Below the pieces are notes generated by a model that saw only the letters and a program-made list of their open reading frames with translations, was not told the origin of the DNA and did no database searches. A program made the translations under genes and the position numbers. From Acinetobacter sp. HY1485 (GTDB taxonomy: Bacteria; Pseudomonadota; Gammaproteobacteria; Pseudomonadales; Moraxellaceae), in NCBI RefSeq assembly GCF_027568475.1, contig NZ_JANKZG010000005.1, positions 124,001 to 188,000 of the forward strand: a DNA stretch of 64,000 nt, given 5' to 3'. This document shows, one piece after another, positions 28,055 through 37,139 of the stretch (its first letter is position 1; every line of letters begins with the position of its first letter).

Positions 28055-28837
28055 TCAAATAAAAAACATGCTTACGCCAATAACGTACAGTAAACCTGTA
28101 AATGCCCACTTTAATTGATGTTCAGGCAAATAATGGGCAAGTTTTGTTCCTAATAATGCCCCTGGAATAGTCGGAAGCACAAACAACCACAGGTATTTAT
28201 AATTTAAAAAACCAACACTTCCTATCGCTAAATTTGTGGCACCTTTACCCAAATACATCATAAAACCCAATACAAATAATGAGTATAGCCAAACAACCAC
28301 GGTGGTCGTACCAATAGCATTTTTTATTCCTAAGCCAACTGCTTCATAGTAAGGCACCATAAAAGAAGCTGATCCCGATAAACTTGAAATAAAGCCTAAA
28401 CCTAAGCCACCACCGTAGCGAAACATGTTTGATGAGTGTGTTTTTTTAGCCAATTTGGCACGTAAAATAAGTGTAGAACGGAGTGCAAGGGCTAACGTAG
28501 AAACAGCAAAAATAGACTTTAGCCATGTATTACTGATCATTTGCATGACCCAACAACCCAAAATTGTGCCTAGTACAATAATTGGGGCAGACCATTTTAC
28601 AGTTTGCCAATGAATATGCTGATAACGATGATGTTTTATAATGCTTAAAGCACCCGAAAGCATTAAAGAGGCAATCATTGTGGTAATACTGGTTTGCATT
28701 AAATGCGAGGCATGGGGATTTAAATACAACAAAAATAAATAAATGGTGGGTGTAAAAATAAGTCCTGCACCCCCACCAAAAAGCCCTGCTAAAACGCTCC
28801 CTAAAAAAGCAGCACAGATGACAATAAGTTCAATCAT
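28055..28837 (-). CDS. TauE/SafE-family sulfite/anion exporter
   Basis: Inner-membrane permease (260 residues) with about eight hydrophobic segments. The family start MIELIVICAAFLGSVLAGLF leads into GGGAGLIFTPTIYLF, the conserved glycine-rich loop. The second repeat begins GGGLGLGFISSLSGSASFMV, the diagnostic internal duplication. It exports small sulfonated or carboxylated anions in characterised members; the substrate here is unknown. AGGGA precedes the ATG. It stands alone between terminators. Confidence 0.88.
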   Translation of the reverse strand: MIELIVICAAFLGSVLAGLFGGGAGLIFTPTIYLFLLYLNPHASHLMQTSITTMIASLMLSGALSIIKHHRYQHIHWQTVKWSAPIIVLGTILGCWVMQMISNTWLKSIFAVSTLALALRSTLILRAKLAKKTHSSNMFRYGGGLGLGFISSLSGSASFMVPYYEAVGLGIKNAIGTTTVVVWLYSLFVLGFMMYLGKGATNLAIGSVGFLNYKYLWLFVLPTIPGALLGTKLAHYLPEHQLKWAFTGLLYVIGVSMFFI

Positions 28838-28884
28838 ATATCCCTATGTTGATATTTACATATTGTCACCATCATAACGGAAAT

Positions 28885-30468
28885 CTACTGATTAATAATA
28901 TAACTTCCTAGATTTTGTGGCTCCGCAGATGTATCTTGTACCTGTGCAGGGTTGGCAAATACGGTATTACCGACACCGCCTAGATTTGGTGCAAAAATAT
29001 GCCCACATACTTTGGCATAAAAACCATTTATACTACTGTTATTTGCTACAGGTGAGTCTAAATGCATGATTCCGTGATGTTCAGCCACGAAACCTTGTTT
29101 ATTTCGGTTTGCAATGCATCCTCCACCATTAATAACACCACTATTTAGGGCATAAAAACCATTTTCTTGACAATCTTCTACATTTACAGCTGTTGCATCA
29201 ATACGCGCCTGATAAGTTGCGATCACGCCATTGACGTTATTGCTACAGGTTGCGCCATTGGCACCGACAAATCCGCCATAAGTTGCGTAAATTCCTGCTT
29301 GTGAGTTGTTCGTTAAAGTCGTTTTATATATACCCAACGTATTACATTCAACTGTACCACCCCATGCAAGTACACCATACATATTGCCGCTTGCACTTAC
29401 ACCATGCGACCATGTTGTTCCATTGCTTAATGCATAATGTCCTGCTTTTAAATTATTATCAGATTTAGAATATTCATTAATCAAAAAGCCACCCGATTCT
29501 GAACAAAAGCCAAACCCTAAGCCTTCTTCATTATGTGCTGTATCATAAACTTCTGCACCATTTGCTTGTATTTGTGAAGCATAGGCATGAATTCCAACAT
29601 CACCTGCATTAGTTACTTTAAACCCACCACCATATCCACCCTCTTGAGGTGTATAATCTGCATCAATTTTAGCATGATACATTGCACGTAAACCGTAATA
29701 CATTTGATCTACCCACATTTGCGAGCCAAAATGTAAAATCCCACCATTGACAGCACGGCCACCTGCCCCAAAGCACTGATCATTCCATTCACCTTTAGAA
29801 ATCCAACCCTTTGTACCTACCACCTTAAAGCCATTAATAAATCCAAAAGAATGACTATCACTAATAAAAAAACAATCTTGATTATTACTATTATCTACCT
29901 CAAGGATACATTTCGTACAATCTGCTTCGTTACCAATCAATTTTATTTTTGTACCATCAATATGATTTAAATTAATAGTAGTATTTTGCTGATAAGTGCC
30001 ATCGGCTACATCTATTAAAACTTCGCCTGTCCCCAAAATACGTTTATTTTCAAGCCAGCTTAAACAATCCACAATATTTGAAAAATCTGCTGGTACATTA
30101 AGGCGAACGGTTACATTTTCGATATTGCCAAATGAATATAGATTACCGTAGTAACTCAGCAGTGCATTTCCTTTCGTTTGTTTAGCATAACTAAGTAAAA
30201 AGTTAGATTGTATTAAATAGGTACCTGACTGAAAATTACGAAAACCTTGTTTGAGTGCTACTTCTACATATTTCTCATCATTAACGATTCCATCACCAGT
30301 TGCTCCAAACAAACGCAAATCTAATGGATAATTTTCAATAATTTGTTTTTGTTGTATATCTAAAGGTAAGATTGTAAAGTTTTCAGCACTCTCAATAGAA
30401 TTAATTCCAACGGTGATATAGCTGAATAAATTTTCTAGAAACTGCTCATTTTGTGTCATTTGTTTCAT
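28885..30468 (-). CDS. Parallel beta-helix protein resembling phage tailspike/pectate-lyase fold
   Basis: The 527-residue protein has no signal peptide or transmembrane segment. After a short helical start it has LRLFGATGDGIVNDEKYVEV (51-70), the N-terminal motif of pectate-lyase-3/tailspike proteins, where the helix begins. A long glycine/asparagine-rich repeat follows, with recurring short strands (GIYATYGGF, GVIATYQARI, GFYALNSGVI, GFVAEHHGIM, GFYAKVCGHI), about one turn every 22-24 residues. This predicts a right-handed beta-helix. No phage genes flank it. Catalytic residues of a depolymerase cannot be assigned. The start could also be the ATG three codons later. Confidence 0.6.
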   Translation of the reverse strand: MKQMTQNEQFLENLFSYITVGINSIESAENFTILPLDIQQKQIIENYPLDLRLFGATGDGIVNDEKYVEVALKQGFRNFQSGTYLIQSNFLLSYAKQTKGNALLSYYGNLYSFGNIENVTVRLNVPADFSNIVDCLSWLENKRILGTGEVLIDVADGTYQQNTTINLNHIDGTKIKLIGNEADCTKCILEVDNSNNQDCFFISDSHSFGFINGFKVVGTKGWISKGEWNDQCFGAGGRAVNGGILHFGSQMWVDQMYYGLRAMYHAKIDADYTPQEGGYGGGFKVTNAGDVGIHAYASQIQANGAEVYDTAHNEEGLGFGFCSESGGFLINEYSKSDNNLKAGHYALSNGTTWSHGVSASGNMYGVLAWGGTVECNTLGIYKTTLTNNSQAGIYATYGGFVGANGATCSNNVNGVIATYQARIDATAVNVEDCQENGFYALNSGVINGGGCIANRNKQGFVAEHHGIMHLDSPVANNSSINGFYAKVCGHIFAPNLGGVGNTVFANPAQVQDTSAEPQNLGSYIINQ

Positions 30469-30654
30469 TTTTTAAAACTCATTTTTAATTAGAAAATCTA
30501 AATTATCACAAGATTTACGTTTATTTTTTATTCAATGTTGTGTGGAATGTCTTACATTTTTGGTTAAAAAACTTAAATATTACATTTTTATAAATAAATC
30601 TAACAAAAATAATGCGTTGATGTAGATACAATGGAGAAACCAAATAAATATAAC

Positions 30655-30691
30655 TTGGCTAAATAAATTAATAACTTTTCGATTTAGCCAA
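30655..30691 (+). promoter_or_regulatory. 10-bp inverted repeat ahead of the membrane-protein gene
   Basis: TTGGCTAAAT (30655-30664) and ATTTAGCCAA (30682-30691) are perfect complements around a 17-base loop. They end four bases before the GGAG ribosome site of the gene at 30704. It could be an operator or an mRNA hairpin affecting translation. Confidence 0.4.
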
Positions 30692-30703
30692 TATGGAGTA
30701 ACT

Positions 30704-31708
30704 ATGAATACAATTGATACGAGTTTTAAAAAACGAATTTCGTGGGCAAGCATTTTTGCAGGTGTGTTAACAACGCTTGCTATTTCGTTTTTACTGTCGT
30801 TATTAGGCATGGCGCTAGGCTTCTCAATGTTAGATCCTATGTCAAATACTGATATTACCAATGGTTCAGGTACTGCCGTAAGTATTTGGGCAGGACTTTC
30901 TTTACTGGTAAGTTTAGGGTTAGGTGGATATATTGCAGGACGCCTAGCGGGTTTAGATGGTGCTATTCATGGATTTTTAACATGGGCGCTTTCACTTATT
31001 ATTGGTCTGTTTATTAGTGTGTCTACCTTAAGTGGTGCACTGAGCATGACAGGTAGTGCGCTTGGTTCTATTGGTTCTGCAACAGGCAGTTTAGCCTCTA
31101 GTGTTGGTAAAGGTAGTGCGGATTTAGTTAAAAGCATTGACTTTGATAGTATTATACCAAACACAGACAATCTTGCAGATTCAACCAATAAAAATGTGAT
31201 TGATGCACTGAAAAAAAGTAATATTCCACAATTACAACCTAACTATTTAAATTCGCAACTCGATTGGGCAAAACAGCAAACACAACAAGCTGTCAAAGAT
31301 ATCGCAATGGATCCACAACAGGGTGACCAAATTATTGATCAACTTGTGAAAAAACTAAAGGATCGTGCTCAAACAATCAATAACTCAATTGGACGCGATG
31401 AAATTAAAACAGCCATTGTTAAAAACAGTAATTTATCAAATGCAGAAGCAGACCGCGCTGTAGATAATTTTATTAAGGAACGTGATCAAGCAGTTGCTAA
31501 AGCAAATCAATTCTTTGAACAAGCTCAAATGAATATTGATCAAGCAAAAGTACGCTATCAAGAATTAAAAGCCGAAGCACGCCAAAAAGCTGCCATTGCA
31601 ACTCAAGCTGCTGCTAAAGCTGCACTTTGGTCATTTATTGGTTTATTAATTGGTATGGTTATTAGTATTTTCTGTGGTCGTATTGGTTCAAAATCACTTA
31701 AAAAATAA
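30704..31708 (+). CDS. Hypothetical inner-membrane protein with long central helical domain (334 aa)
   Basis: Transmembrane segments lie at about residues 14-40, 60-82 and 86-115, with a final one at 305-328. Glycine/serine-rich residues follow the third (SGALSMTGSALGSIGSATGS). The region from about 150 to 300 is soluble, helical and rich in Gln, Ala and Lys, probably coiled coil (QAKVRYQELKAEARQKAAIA). The fold recalls YrzE/TIGR04086-type membrane proteins, but I cannot name a family. GGAG five bases before the ATG supports the start. It has its own strong terminator. Confidence 0.65.
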   Translation: MNTIDTSFKKRISWASIFAGVLTTLAISFLLSLLGMALGFSMLDPMSNTDITNGSGTAVSIWAGLSLLVSLGLGGYIAGRLAGLDGAIHGFLTWALSLIIGLFISVSTLSGALSMTGSALGSIGSATGSLASSVGKGSADLVKSIDFDSIIPNTDNLADSTNKNVIDALKKSNIPQLQPNYLNSQLDWAKQQTQQAVKDIAMDPQQGDQIIDQLVKKLKDRAQTINNSIGRDEIKTAIVKNSNLSNAEADRAVDNFIKERDQAVAKANQFFEQAQMNIDQAKVRYQELKAEARQKAAIATQAAAKAALWSFIGLLIGMVISIFCGRIGSKSLKK

Positions 31709-31711
31709 TAT

Positions 31712-31743
31712 AAAAAAAGCCTGCTTTAAAGCAGGCTTTTTTT
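31712..31743. terminator. Bidirectional terminator between membrane protein gene and tsaD
   Basis: AAAAAAAGCCTGCTT-ta-AAGCAGGCTTTTTTT, a long near-perfect stem with A and T tracts on both sides, between convergent genes. Confidence 0.93.
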
Positions 31744-32749
31744 ATGGTTGTTCAAGTTCTGTCATTGGCCAACGAGGTGTTGTTGTGACTGCCAACCCAT
31801 CACATGCGCCATTTTTTAAACGTTGATAACCAGCAAAAGCAATCATTGCCCCATTATCTGTACACAGTGCAGGTTCTGCGTAATACACACTTGCTTTAAT
31901 TTTTGATAAATCGTTTTCCAACTTTTCACGTAATCGCACATTAGCACTTACACCACCTGCAATGACAAGACGTTTTAAACCGGTTTGTTTGAGTGCTTTA
32001 ACTGATTTTTTGGCAAGTGTTTCTACAATTGCTTCTTGAAAAGACGCTGCAATATCTGCTTCTCGTCCCTCGCCTTGTACCTTTTTAAGTTGAACAGAAA
32101 CTGCTGTTTTAAGTCCACTAAATGAAAATACTAAATCTTTATGTAACATTGGGCGTGGGAACTCAAATGCTTGTGCATCACCATTTAATGCAAGTTTTGC
32201 AATATTCGGGCCACCTGGATATGGTAAATCCATCATTTTAGCAACCTTATCAAATGCTTCACCTGCAGCATCATCAATAGATTCACCTAAAATTTCGTAT
32301 TTTCCAATATCATATGCTGCCATCAGTTGCGTATGCCCACCCGAAACCAATAAAGCAACAAATGGAAATTGTGGCGGTGTATCAGATAACAATGGCGCAA
32401 GCATATGTCCTTCCATATGATGTACACCAATAGCAGGTTTATTGAGTGCAAATGCTAAGGCACGCCCAAACAATGCACCTGTCATTAATGCTCCCATTAA
32501 TCCTGGGCCACGTGTATATGCAATTGCATCAATCTGTTTTTTTGTGATACCACTTTGTGACAAAAGTTCTTCTAATAAAGGAATAAGTTTTCGCACATGA
32601 TCGCGTGATGCCAATTCAGGTACGACACCACCATATTCAGCATGTAATTGTATTTGACTATATAGAACTTGTCCAAGTAGCCCTTTTTCGCTGTCGTACA
32701 ACGCTAAGCCCGTTTCATCACAGGACGTTTCTAAGCCTAAAACAATCAT
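31742..32749 (-). CDS. tsaD: tRNA N6-adenosine threonylcarbamoyltransferase
   Basis: TsaD (Kae1/Gcp family), the catalytic subunit transferring threonylcarbamoyl to A37 of ANN-decoding tRNAs, working with TsaB, TsaC and TsaE. The 335 residues show [19 protein letters not shown], the metal-binding [14 protein letters not shown] and the late [13 protein letters not shown]. Length is standard. It is divergent from rpsU, the ancestral arrangement of this locus. Confidence 0.97.
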   Translation of the reverse strand: MIVLGLETSCDETGLALYDSEKGLLGQVLYSQIQLHAEYGGVVPELASRDHVRKLIPLLEELLSQSGITKKQIDAIAYTRGPGLMGALMTGALFGRALAFALNKPAIGVHHMEGHMLAPLLSDTPPQFPFVALLVSGGHTQLMAAYDIGKYEILGESIDDAAGEAFDKVAKMMDLPYPGGPNIAKLALNGDAQAFEFPRPMLHKDLVFSFSGLKTAVSVQLKKVQGEGREADIAASFQEAIVETLAKKSVKALKQTGLKRLVIAGGVSANVRLREKLENDLSKIKASVYYAEPALCTDNGAMIAFAGYQRLKNGACDGLAVTTTPRWPMTELEQP

Positions 32750-32843
32750 TTAAATGCCTATTTTCAATGTTCAATTTACAGCAAATGCTATTATAGACTT
32801 GTGATATGAGAAGTAAATGCGTAAAATAGCGCACTTCACTTGT

Positions 32844-32868
32844 TACCTAAAGCATTTCGTTTTAGGTA
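32844..32868 (+). promoter_or_regulatory. Hairpin in the leader of rpsU
   Basis: TACCTAAA-gcatttcgt-TTTAGGTA, an 8-bp perfect stem with a 9-base loop, 28 bases before the rpsU ATG. It may be part of autoregulation or mRNA stability. No U-run follows, so it is not a terminator. Confidence 0.4.
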
Positions 32869-32896
32869 TTATCCATTAAATATTTGAGGATTCTTC

Positions 32897-33112
32897 ATGC
32901 CACAAGTTAAATTGAAAGAAGGCGAACCAGTAGACGTAGCTATCCGTCGTTTTAAACGTTCTTGCGAAAAAGCAGGTGTTTTAGCAGATGTTCGTAAGCG
33001 CGAATTCTACGAAAAACCAACTCAAGAGCGTAAGCGTAAAAAAGCTGCTGCAGTTAAACGCTACCAAAAGAAATTAACTCGCGAATCTGTACGTACTACT
33101 CGCCTTTACTAA
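32897..33112 (+). CDS. rpsU: 30S ribosomal protein S21
   Basis: S21, 71 residues, starting [20 protein letters not shown] and ending in a very basic tail. It is needed for initiation on natural mRNAs. GAGGA nine bases upstream of the ATG. In many gammaproteobacteria rpsU is followed by dnaG and rpoD; here it is followed only by a YqeY gene. Confidence 0.98.
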   Translation: MPQVKLKEGEPVDVAIRRFKRSCEKAGVLADVRKREFYEKPTQERKRKKAAAVKRYQKKLTRESVRTTRLY

Positions 33113-33140
33113 TTAATTTGTGATTGAAGCTTAAAAGACT

Positions 33141-33587
33141 ATGAATAATTTAAAAAATCAAATTACTGATACATTAAAAACTGCAATGCGTGCTAAAGAT
33201 ATGGCAACGCTTACGGTTCTTCGTAGTCTACAAGCGGCAATTAAGCAAATTGAAGTCGATGATCGCATTGAGCTTGATGATAATCAGGTTCTTGCGGTTG
33301 TTGAAAAGCAAGTCAAACAACGTAAAGAATCTGTCAAAGCTTTCACAGCTGCTGACCGAGAAGATTTAGCTAGTAAAGAGCAAGCCGAAATTGAAGTACT
33401 CTCTCAATTTCTACCAGAAGCTATGACTGAGGAAGAACTTGACTCTCTCATTGAGCAAACTATCAGTGCTCAAGGTGCAACTAGCATGAAAGATATGGGT
33501 AAGGTGATGAATTCTCTACGTCCGATCATAGCCGGGCGTGCCGATCCTTCTCTTGCTTCTGCCAAAATTAAAGCAAAACTCGGCTAA
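33141..33587 (+). CDS. GatB/YqeY domain protein
   Basis: YqeY-family protein (148 residues), homologous to the C-terminal tRNA-binding tail domain of GatB. Marks are ALRSLQAAIKQIE-type helices (TVLRSLQAAIKQIEVDD), VEKQVKQRKESVKAF, LSQFLPEAMTEEEL and the final GRADPSLASAKIKAKLG. Its cellular role is unsettled; GatB-like tRNA interaction is assumed. It follows rpsU by 28 bases, and its stop overlaps the convergent dehydrogenase gene by four bases. Confidence 0.92.
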   Translation: MNNLKNQITDTLKTAMRAKDMATLTVLRSLQAAIKQIEVDDRIELDDNQVLAVVEKQVKQRKESVKAFTAADREDLASKEQAEIEVLSQFLPEAMTEEELDSLIEQTISAQGATSMKDMGKVMNSLRPIIAGRADPSLASAKIKAKLG

Positions 33588-34528
33588 ACCTCATTACGGC
33601 AAGGCAAATCATTTAAAATTTTTTCTAAATTTTGATAAGCCAATAACGCCATTTTATTGCGTGTATTTTGAGTTGCAGAACCAATATGTGGTAATGTCAC
33701 AACATTATCAAGCTCAAATAATTCAGAGCAACTTAATGGTTCTTCTTCGTATACATCCAAACCAGCTGCAAAAATTTCTTTATTTTTAAGTACTTCATAT
33801 AATGCATGCTGATCTACCACAGACCCGCGTGCCGTATTAATCAAAATAGCATGTTTTTGCATTTTACTTAGTTCGTGTTTACCAATAAGTGCCTTAGATG
33901 CAGCATTTAAGCTCACAGCAACAACAATAAAATCTGATGTTTTTAAAAGCTGATCTAAACTACAATATTCAGCATTTAATGGTTCTGCCAATTCAGGTTT
34001 TGGACTTCTATTGTGGTACACAATATTCATATTAAAACCATAAAAACCACGGCGAGCAATAGCACTGCCAATATTTCCCAAACCAATAATCCCGAGTGTT
34101 TTTCCAAAAACATCTTGTCCAAAATAGTCTGGCTCTACTGCTTTTTTCCACTGCCCTGTTTTTGTCCACTGATCCAATTCAGGAATTCTTCTTGCTGTAC
34201 TCATCAATAAGCCAAATGCCAAGTCCGCCGTTGTCTCTGTAAGAACATGAGGTGTATGAGTTAAGCGGATTTTTCTTTCACGCAAATAATTAATAGCGTA
34301 GTTATCATAACCTGCACTAATGGTTGAAATACCTTTTAGTTGTTTTGCAGATTTTAAATTCTGCTCATTCAATACAACGCTTGCACCAATCAATGCATCT
34401 GCATTTTCTATTTCTTGTAAAAACTTTTCTTTATCTTTTTGCGCGTGTGCAACAACGGTATGATATGTCTTTTGTAATTTTGCTAAAATTTCAGGGGCGA
34501 TAGAACTAAATACAACAACTTTTTTCAT
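33584..34528 (-). CDS. D-isomer 2-hydroxyacid dehydrogenase (GhrB/TkrA-like)
   Basis: NAD(P)H-dependent 2-hydroxyacid dehydrogenase (314 residues), of the glyoxylate/hydroxypyruvate or 2-ketogluconate reductase type. The Rossmann motif is GIIGLGNIGSAIARR. Catalytic residues fit INTARGSVVD (Arg), LDVYEEEP (Glu) and LPHIGSATQNTR (His). AGGAG five bases before ATG 34528 selects this start over 34561; it also removes the overlap with the upstream psi-like gene, leaving two bases between them. Confidence 0.9.
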   Translation of the reverse strand: MKKVVVFSSIAPEILAKLQKTYHTVVAHAQKDKEKFLQEIENADALIGASVVLNEQNLKSAKQLKGISTISAGYDNYAINYLRERKIRLTHTPHVLTETTADLAFGLLMSTARRIPELDQWTKTGQWKKAVEPDYFGQDVFGKTLGIIGLGNIGSAIARRGFYGFNMNIVYHNRSPKPELAEPLNAEYCSLDQLLKTSDFIVVAVSLNAASKALIGKHELSKMQKHAILINTARGSVVDQHALYEVLKNKEIFAAGLDVYEEEPLSCSELFELDNVVTLPHIGSATQNTRNKMALLAYQNLEKILNDLPCRNEV

Positions 34529-34530
34529 TT

Positions 34531-35178
34531 TTACTCCTGTAGGCGTTTCATATGCTCCCATAATTTTGCTTTAAGCTGAGGTTGTTTAATCATCTGTTGA
34601 AGTGATGGTAGTTCTGTTACATTCAAATGAACAAAATCAATTTTACCTAGCGTTATAAGTGTTTTTTTAGGTGCGTGTACCGCCATAAAACCTTCTATGT
34701 AGTATTTTAAGTTCTCATATTCTTGAAAATTGTGTAAGAGGCACGGCCACTGAAGTTGTACAGTATGTGTAAACACAGTATTTTGAATTGCAGACAATAA
34801 CTGCTCTTCTTGTAGATCTTGGTTAGAACTTTCAACCAATACAACCATATTGGGCGAGATATAAGCCTGTAACTTAAATGCAAAATTACTTACAGGTTCT
34901 ACAGGTTCTACAGGTTCTACAGGTTCTACAGGTTCTACAGGTTCTACAGGTTCTACAGGTTCTACAGGTTCTACAGGTTCTACAGGTTCTACAGGTTCTA
35001 CAGGTTCTACAGGTTCTACAGGTTCTATTAAAACATCATTTTGTATAGATACAACCTGATCGCGCCAAACTTGATGCGTTGAACACGGACGTACAATAGC
35101 ACTACGAGCTGTCCATACATCGACCCCCATCTGTGCTAATATATTTCGTTGATGTTCAAACATGCTGTTCTGCGTCAT
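34531..35178 (-). CDS. holD: Probable DNA polymerase III psi subunit with (EPV)15 linker
   Basis: Psi bridges the clamp loader (gamma/tau, delta, delta') and the chi-SSB contact. The N-terminus [15 protein letters not shown] fits the psi opening pattern (E. coli has QLQQLGITQWSLR). The C-terminus [20 protein letters not shown] matches ALTDLRANPTARAALWQQ. Between them, residues 52-96 are 15 tandem Glu-Pro-Val units from identical 9-bp repeats. Without these the protein is about 170 residues. No clear ribosome site distinguishes ATG 35178 from ATG 35163 or GTG 35202. The psi assignment is my own pattern match and could be wrong. Confidence 0.6.
   Translation of the reverse strand: MTQNSMFEHQRNILAQMGVDVWTARSAIVRPCSTHQVWRDQVVSIQNDVLIEPVEPVEPVEPVEPVEPVEPVEPVEPVEPVEPVEPVEPVEPVEPVSNFAFKLQAYISPNMVVLVESSNQDLQEEQLLSAIQNTVFTHTVQLQWPCLLHNFQEYENLKYYIEGFMAVHAPKKTLITLGKIDFVHLNVTELPSLQQMIKQPQLKAKLWEHMKRLQE
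34891..35025. repeat. 9-bp tandem repeat, 15 perfect copies, inside coding sequence
   Basis: TACAGGTTC repeated 15 times without a single mismatch (135 bases). On the leftward coding strand each unit is GAACCTGTA, Glu-Pro-Val. A unit length divisible by three means copy-number change by slippage never breaks the frame. Identity at synonymous positions suggests recent expansion. Confidence 0.97.
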
Positions 35179-35228
35179 ATAATCAATCACGTATTTTAAC
35201 ACTGCTTACGTGCTTGTCAGTAGAAAAG

Positions 35229-37139
35229 CTAGGCAATTACAACATTATTTCTCTTTTGTATTTGTGCTACTGTTTCTTTACTTTCAAAACCTAAACGCCA
35301 ATATAATAATTCTAATACATCTAATTCGTCTTGTGTGATTACATGGTCTGTCCATAAACACTGCTCTGCAATGCCTAACACTTTAAGTCGATCGCGTAAT
35401 AAAAGCCCTGACAAATGATGTAAAATACAACTCAAATCAATAGGTTCATCTGATAATTTTAAATATTTCCCCCAATCCTGTGCAGGTACCAATTCTTGAA
35501 TAACTTTTTGGCGCATTTTTAATTGTGTTGCACTATTAAATTGTTGCACATGTAATAATGCGTCAATTAAGCGGATTGTATCGGGTAATGCCTCATCGTA
35601 AGCATTAGGCATATGTGGTGGTAATAAATTAAGTTTTGCCCGTACATATTCTAATAATAAATGATCGAGTAAGCCTATTTCTCCATCTGCCTGAATAATA
35701 CATGCAATCCGTGTTAAAAACTGTCGTGCTGTACTAACAGGCATATACGATAAACGATGGCATGCATCATAAAAAATTTGAATATATAAACGTTCGTCTA
35801 TTGTGAGTAACGTATCAATAATTGCATGGCTGACCAAAGCATCTTTGGGAATAAATTCGCGATACTGCCGTATCATAAAGATTGCAATCAAAACTTCTTT
35901 TGCACCTGTGCTTGTCTGTAAAGCACGATTTAAAAGTTCTGGGCGTTGCATATTCTGACGAATTTCAGCACTTAAAGGCTTAATTTCATCTTTTGAAGTT
36001 GTACCAATAGGCGATAAACGTAATAAAGGTAATGGCTTAGGTGGGATCCAAATTGGTTTAACCTCTAGTGAAGTTTCCGAAAAAGGACGAAATAAACTAA
36101 AAAAAGGTTGCGTTTTAAGGCGCTTAAGATTTTCTAGTTGTAATTCTTTTAACGCACTTGGACTTAATGAGTAGATACGGCGTTCTATACTCGGATGAAT
36201 ATTCAACCAACTTTGTGGACTAAGGGAATTGGCAAAACACATATGTGCAATTGATTCAGAATACGCACTATGAATTTGCGACCCTGCATGATGCACATAA
36301 ATTCTTAACAACGTTTGTAGGTTAGTATCGTTTGCAATCAATTCATGAGTACGATAATCGTTTTTAAGCGTACGACCCGATAACGTCATAAATTTAATTA
36401 AACGAGAGATAAGCAATCCTAAACTACCCATCAACCAAATAAAGCCACCTGTAGCAACCAATACAGTTTCTAATTTATAGGGCTTACGCTGTCCATATGG
36501 ACGAAACCCATAACGCGCGATACGGCTTCCAATTTGATTAAATGCAGTCAGTGCGCTAAACAAAATCTTTAAACGGATATTTTGTTGCATTTCACCTGTC
36601 AAAATTTGATTAAATGCATAGCTCAATAAACCATAAAGTTCAAGTTCATCTAAATTCTGTAAAGCACCCCATGTCAAAATAATAACCGTATCTTGAGGAT
36701 GATGCCCTGCAGTTAATGCATTTACACCAACTTCATGCGGTAATACATATACCGTTGGAACATCAATATTAAAGCGACAAGCTAATTTTTTTGTTAGCTC
36801 TAATGCTGCAACTTCTTCAGGAGCACATTCATCATATTTTAAGTAACGCGCCCCCATTTGTTTTGCAAGTGAATGACCACCTTTACGAAATACATATAAG
36901 TCGTAAATCACAGAGCTCAACATAATAGTAGAAACAAAGCCCAAAAAAATTGGGCTATAGTCATTCCATCCTACATTTTGCGACGGTTTTAAATAGTGTA
37001 CGACCAACCCAAACGAAAAATTGAGTACCACTAAAGTCAATGCAACTGCAAATAAACAAATAATCGTTGCTATCAATAAATTTCGTTGATGATGTTGCGC
37101 CGTAAACACAATTTCTGCTCGTCTAGTCTTCACGTACAC
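35229..37139 (-). CDS. M48-fold membrane protein lacking the zinc site (pseudopeptidase), TerB-like C-terminus
   Basis: A 636-residue protein related to M48 peptidases (HtpX/YcaL type). Two transmembrane segments lie at about 20-50 and 62-85. The M48 domain has the usual lead-in [20 protein letters not shown], but the expected AHExxH is SYAFNQ (residues 172-177). His, Glu and His are thus replaced by Tyr, Ala and Gln. Another hydrophobic segment occurs near 230. The C-terminal 200 residues are helical, with [19 protein letters not shown], resembling a TerB-like domain. It overlaps purF by 17 bases. A structural or regulatory role is more likely than proteolysis. Confidence 0.75.
   Translation of the reverse strand: MYVKTRRAEIVFTAQHHQRNLLIATIICLFAVALTLVVLNFSFGLVVHYLKPSQNVGWNDYSPIFLGFVSTIMLSSVIYDLYVFRKGGHSLAKQMGARYLKYDECAPEEVAALELTKKLACRFNIDVPTVYVLPHEVGVNALTAGHHPQDTVIILTWGALQNLDELELYGLLSYAFNQILTGEMQQNIRLKILFSALTAFNQIGSRIARYGFRPYGQRKPYKLETVLVATGGFIWLMGSLGLLISRLIKFMTLSGRTLKNDYRTHELIANDTNLQTLLRIYVHHAGSQIHSAYSESIAHMCFANSLSPQSWLNIHPSIERRIYSLSPSALKELQLENLKRLKTQPFFSLFRPFSETSLEVKPIWIPPKPLPLLRLSPIGTTSKDEIKPLSAEIRQNMQRPELLNRALQTSTGAKEVLIAIFMIRQYREFIPKDALVSHAIIDTLLTIDERLYIQIFYDACHRLSYMPVSTARQFLTRIACIIQADGEIGLLDHLLLEYVRAKLNLLPPHMPNAYDEALPDTIRLIDALLHVQQFNSATQLKMRQKVIQELVPAQDWGKYLKLSDEPIDLSCILHHLSGLLLRDRLKVLGIAEQCLWTDHVITQDELDVLELLYWRLGFESKETVAQIQKRNNVVIA

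Noticed and set aside
34891-35025. Possible CRISPR-like array
   Set aside because: Units are 9 bp and contiguous with no spacers. It is an in-frame coding repeat.
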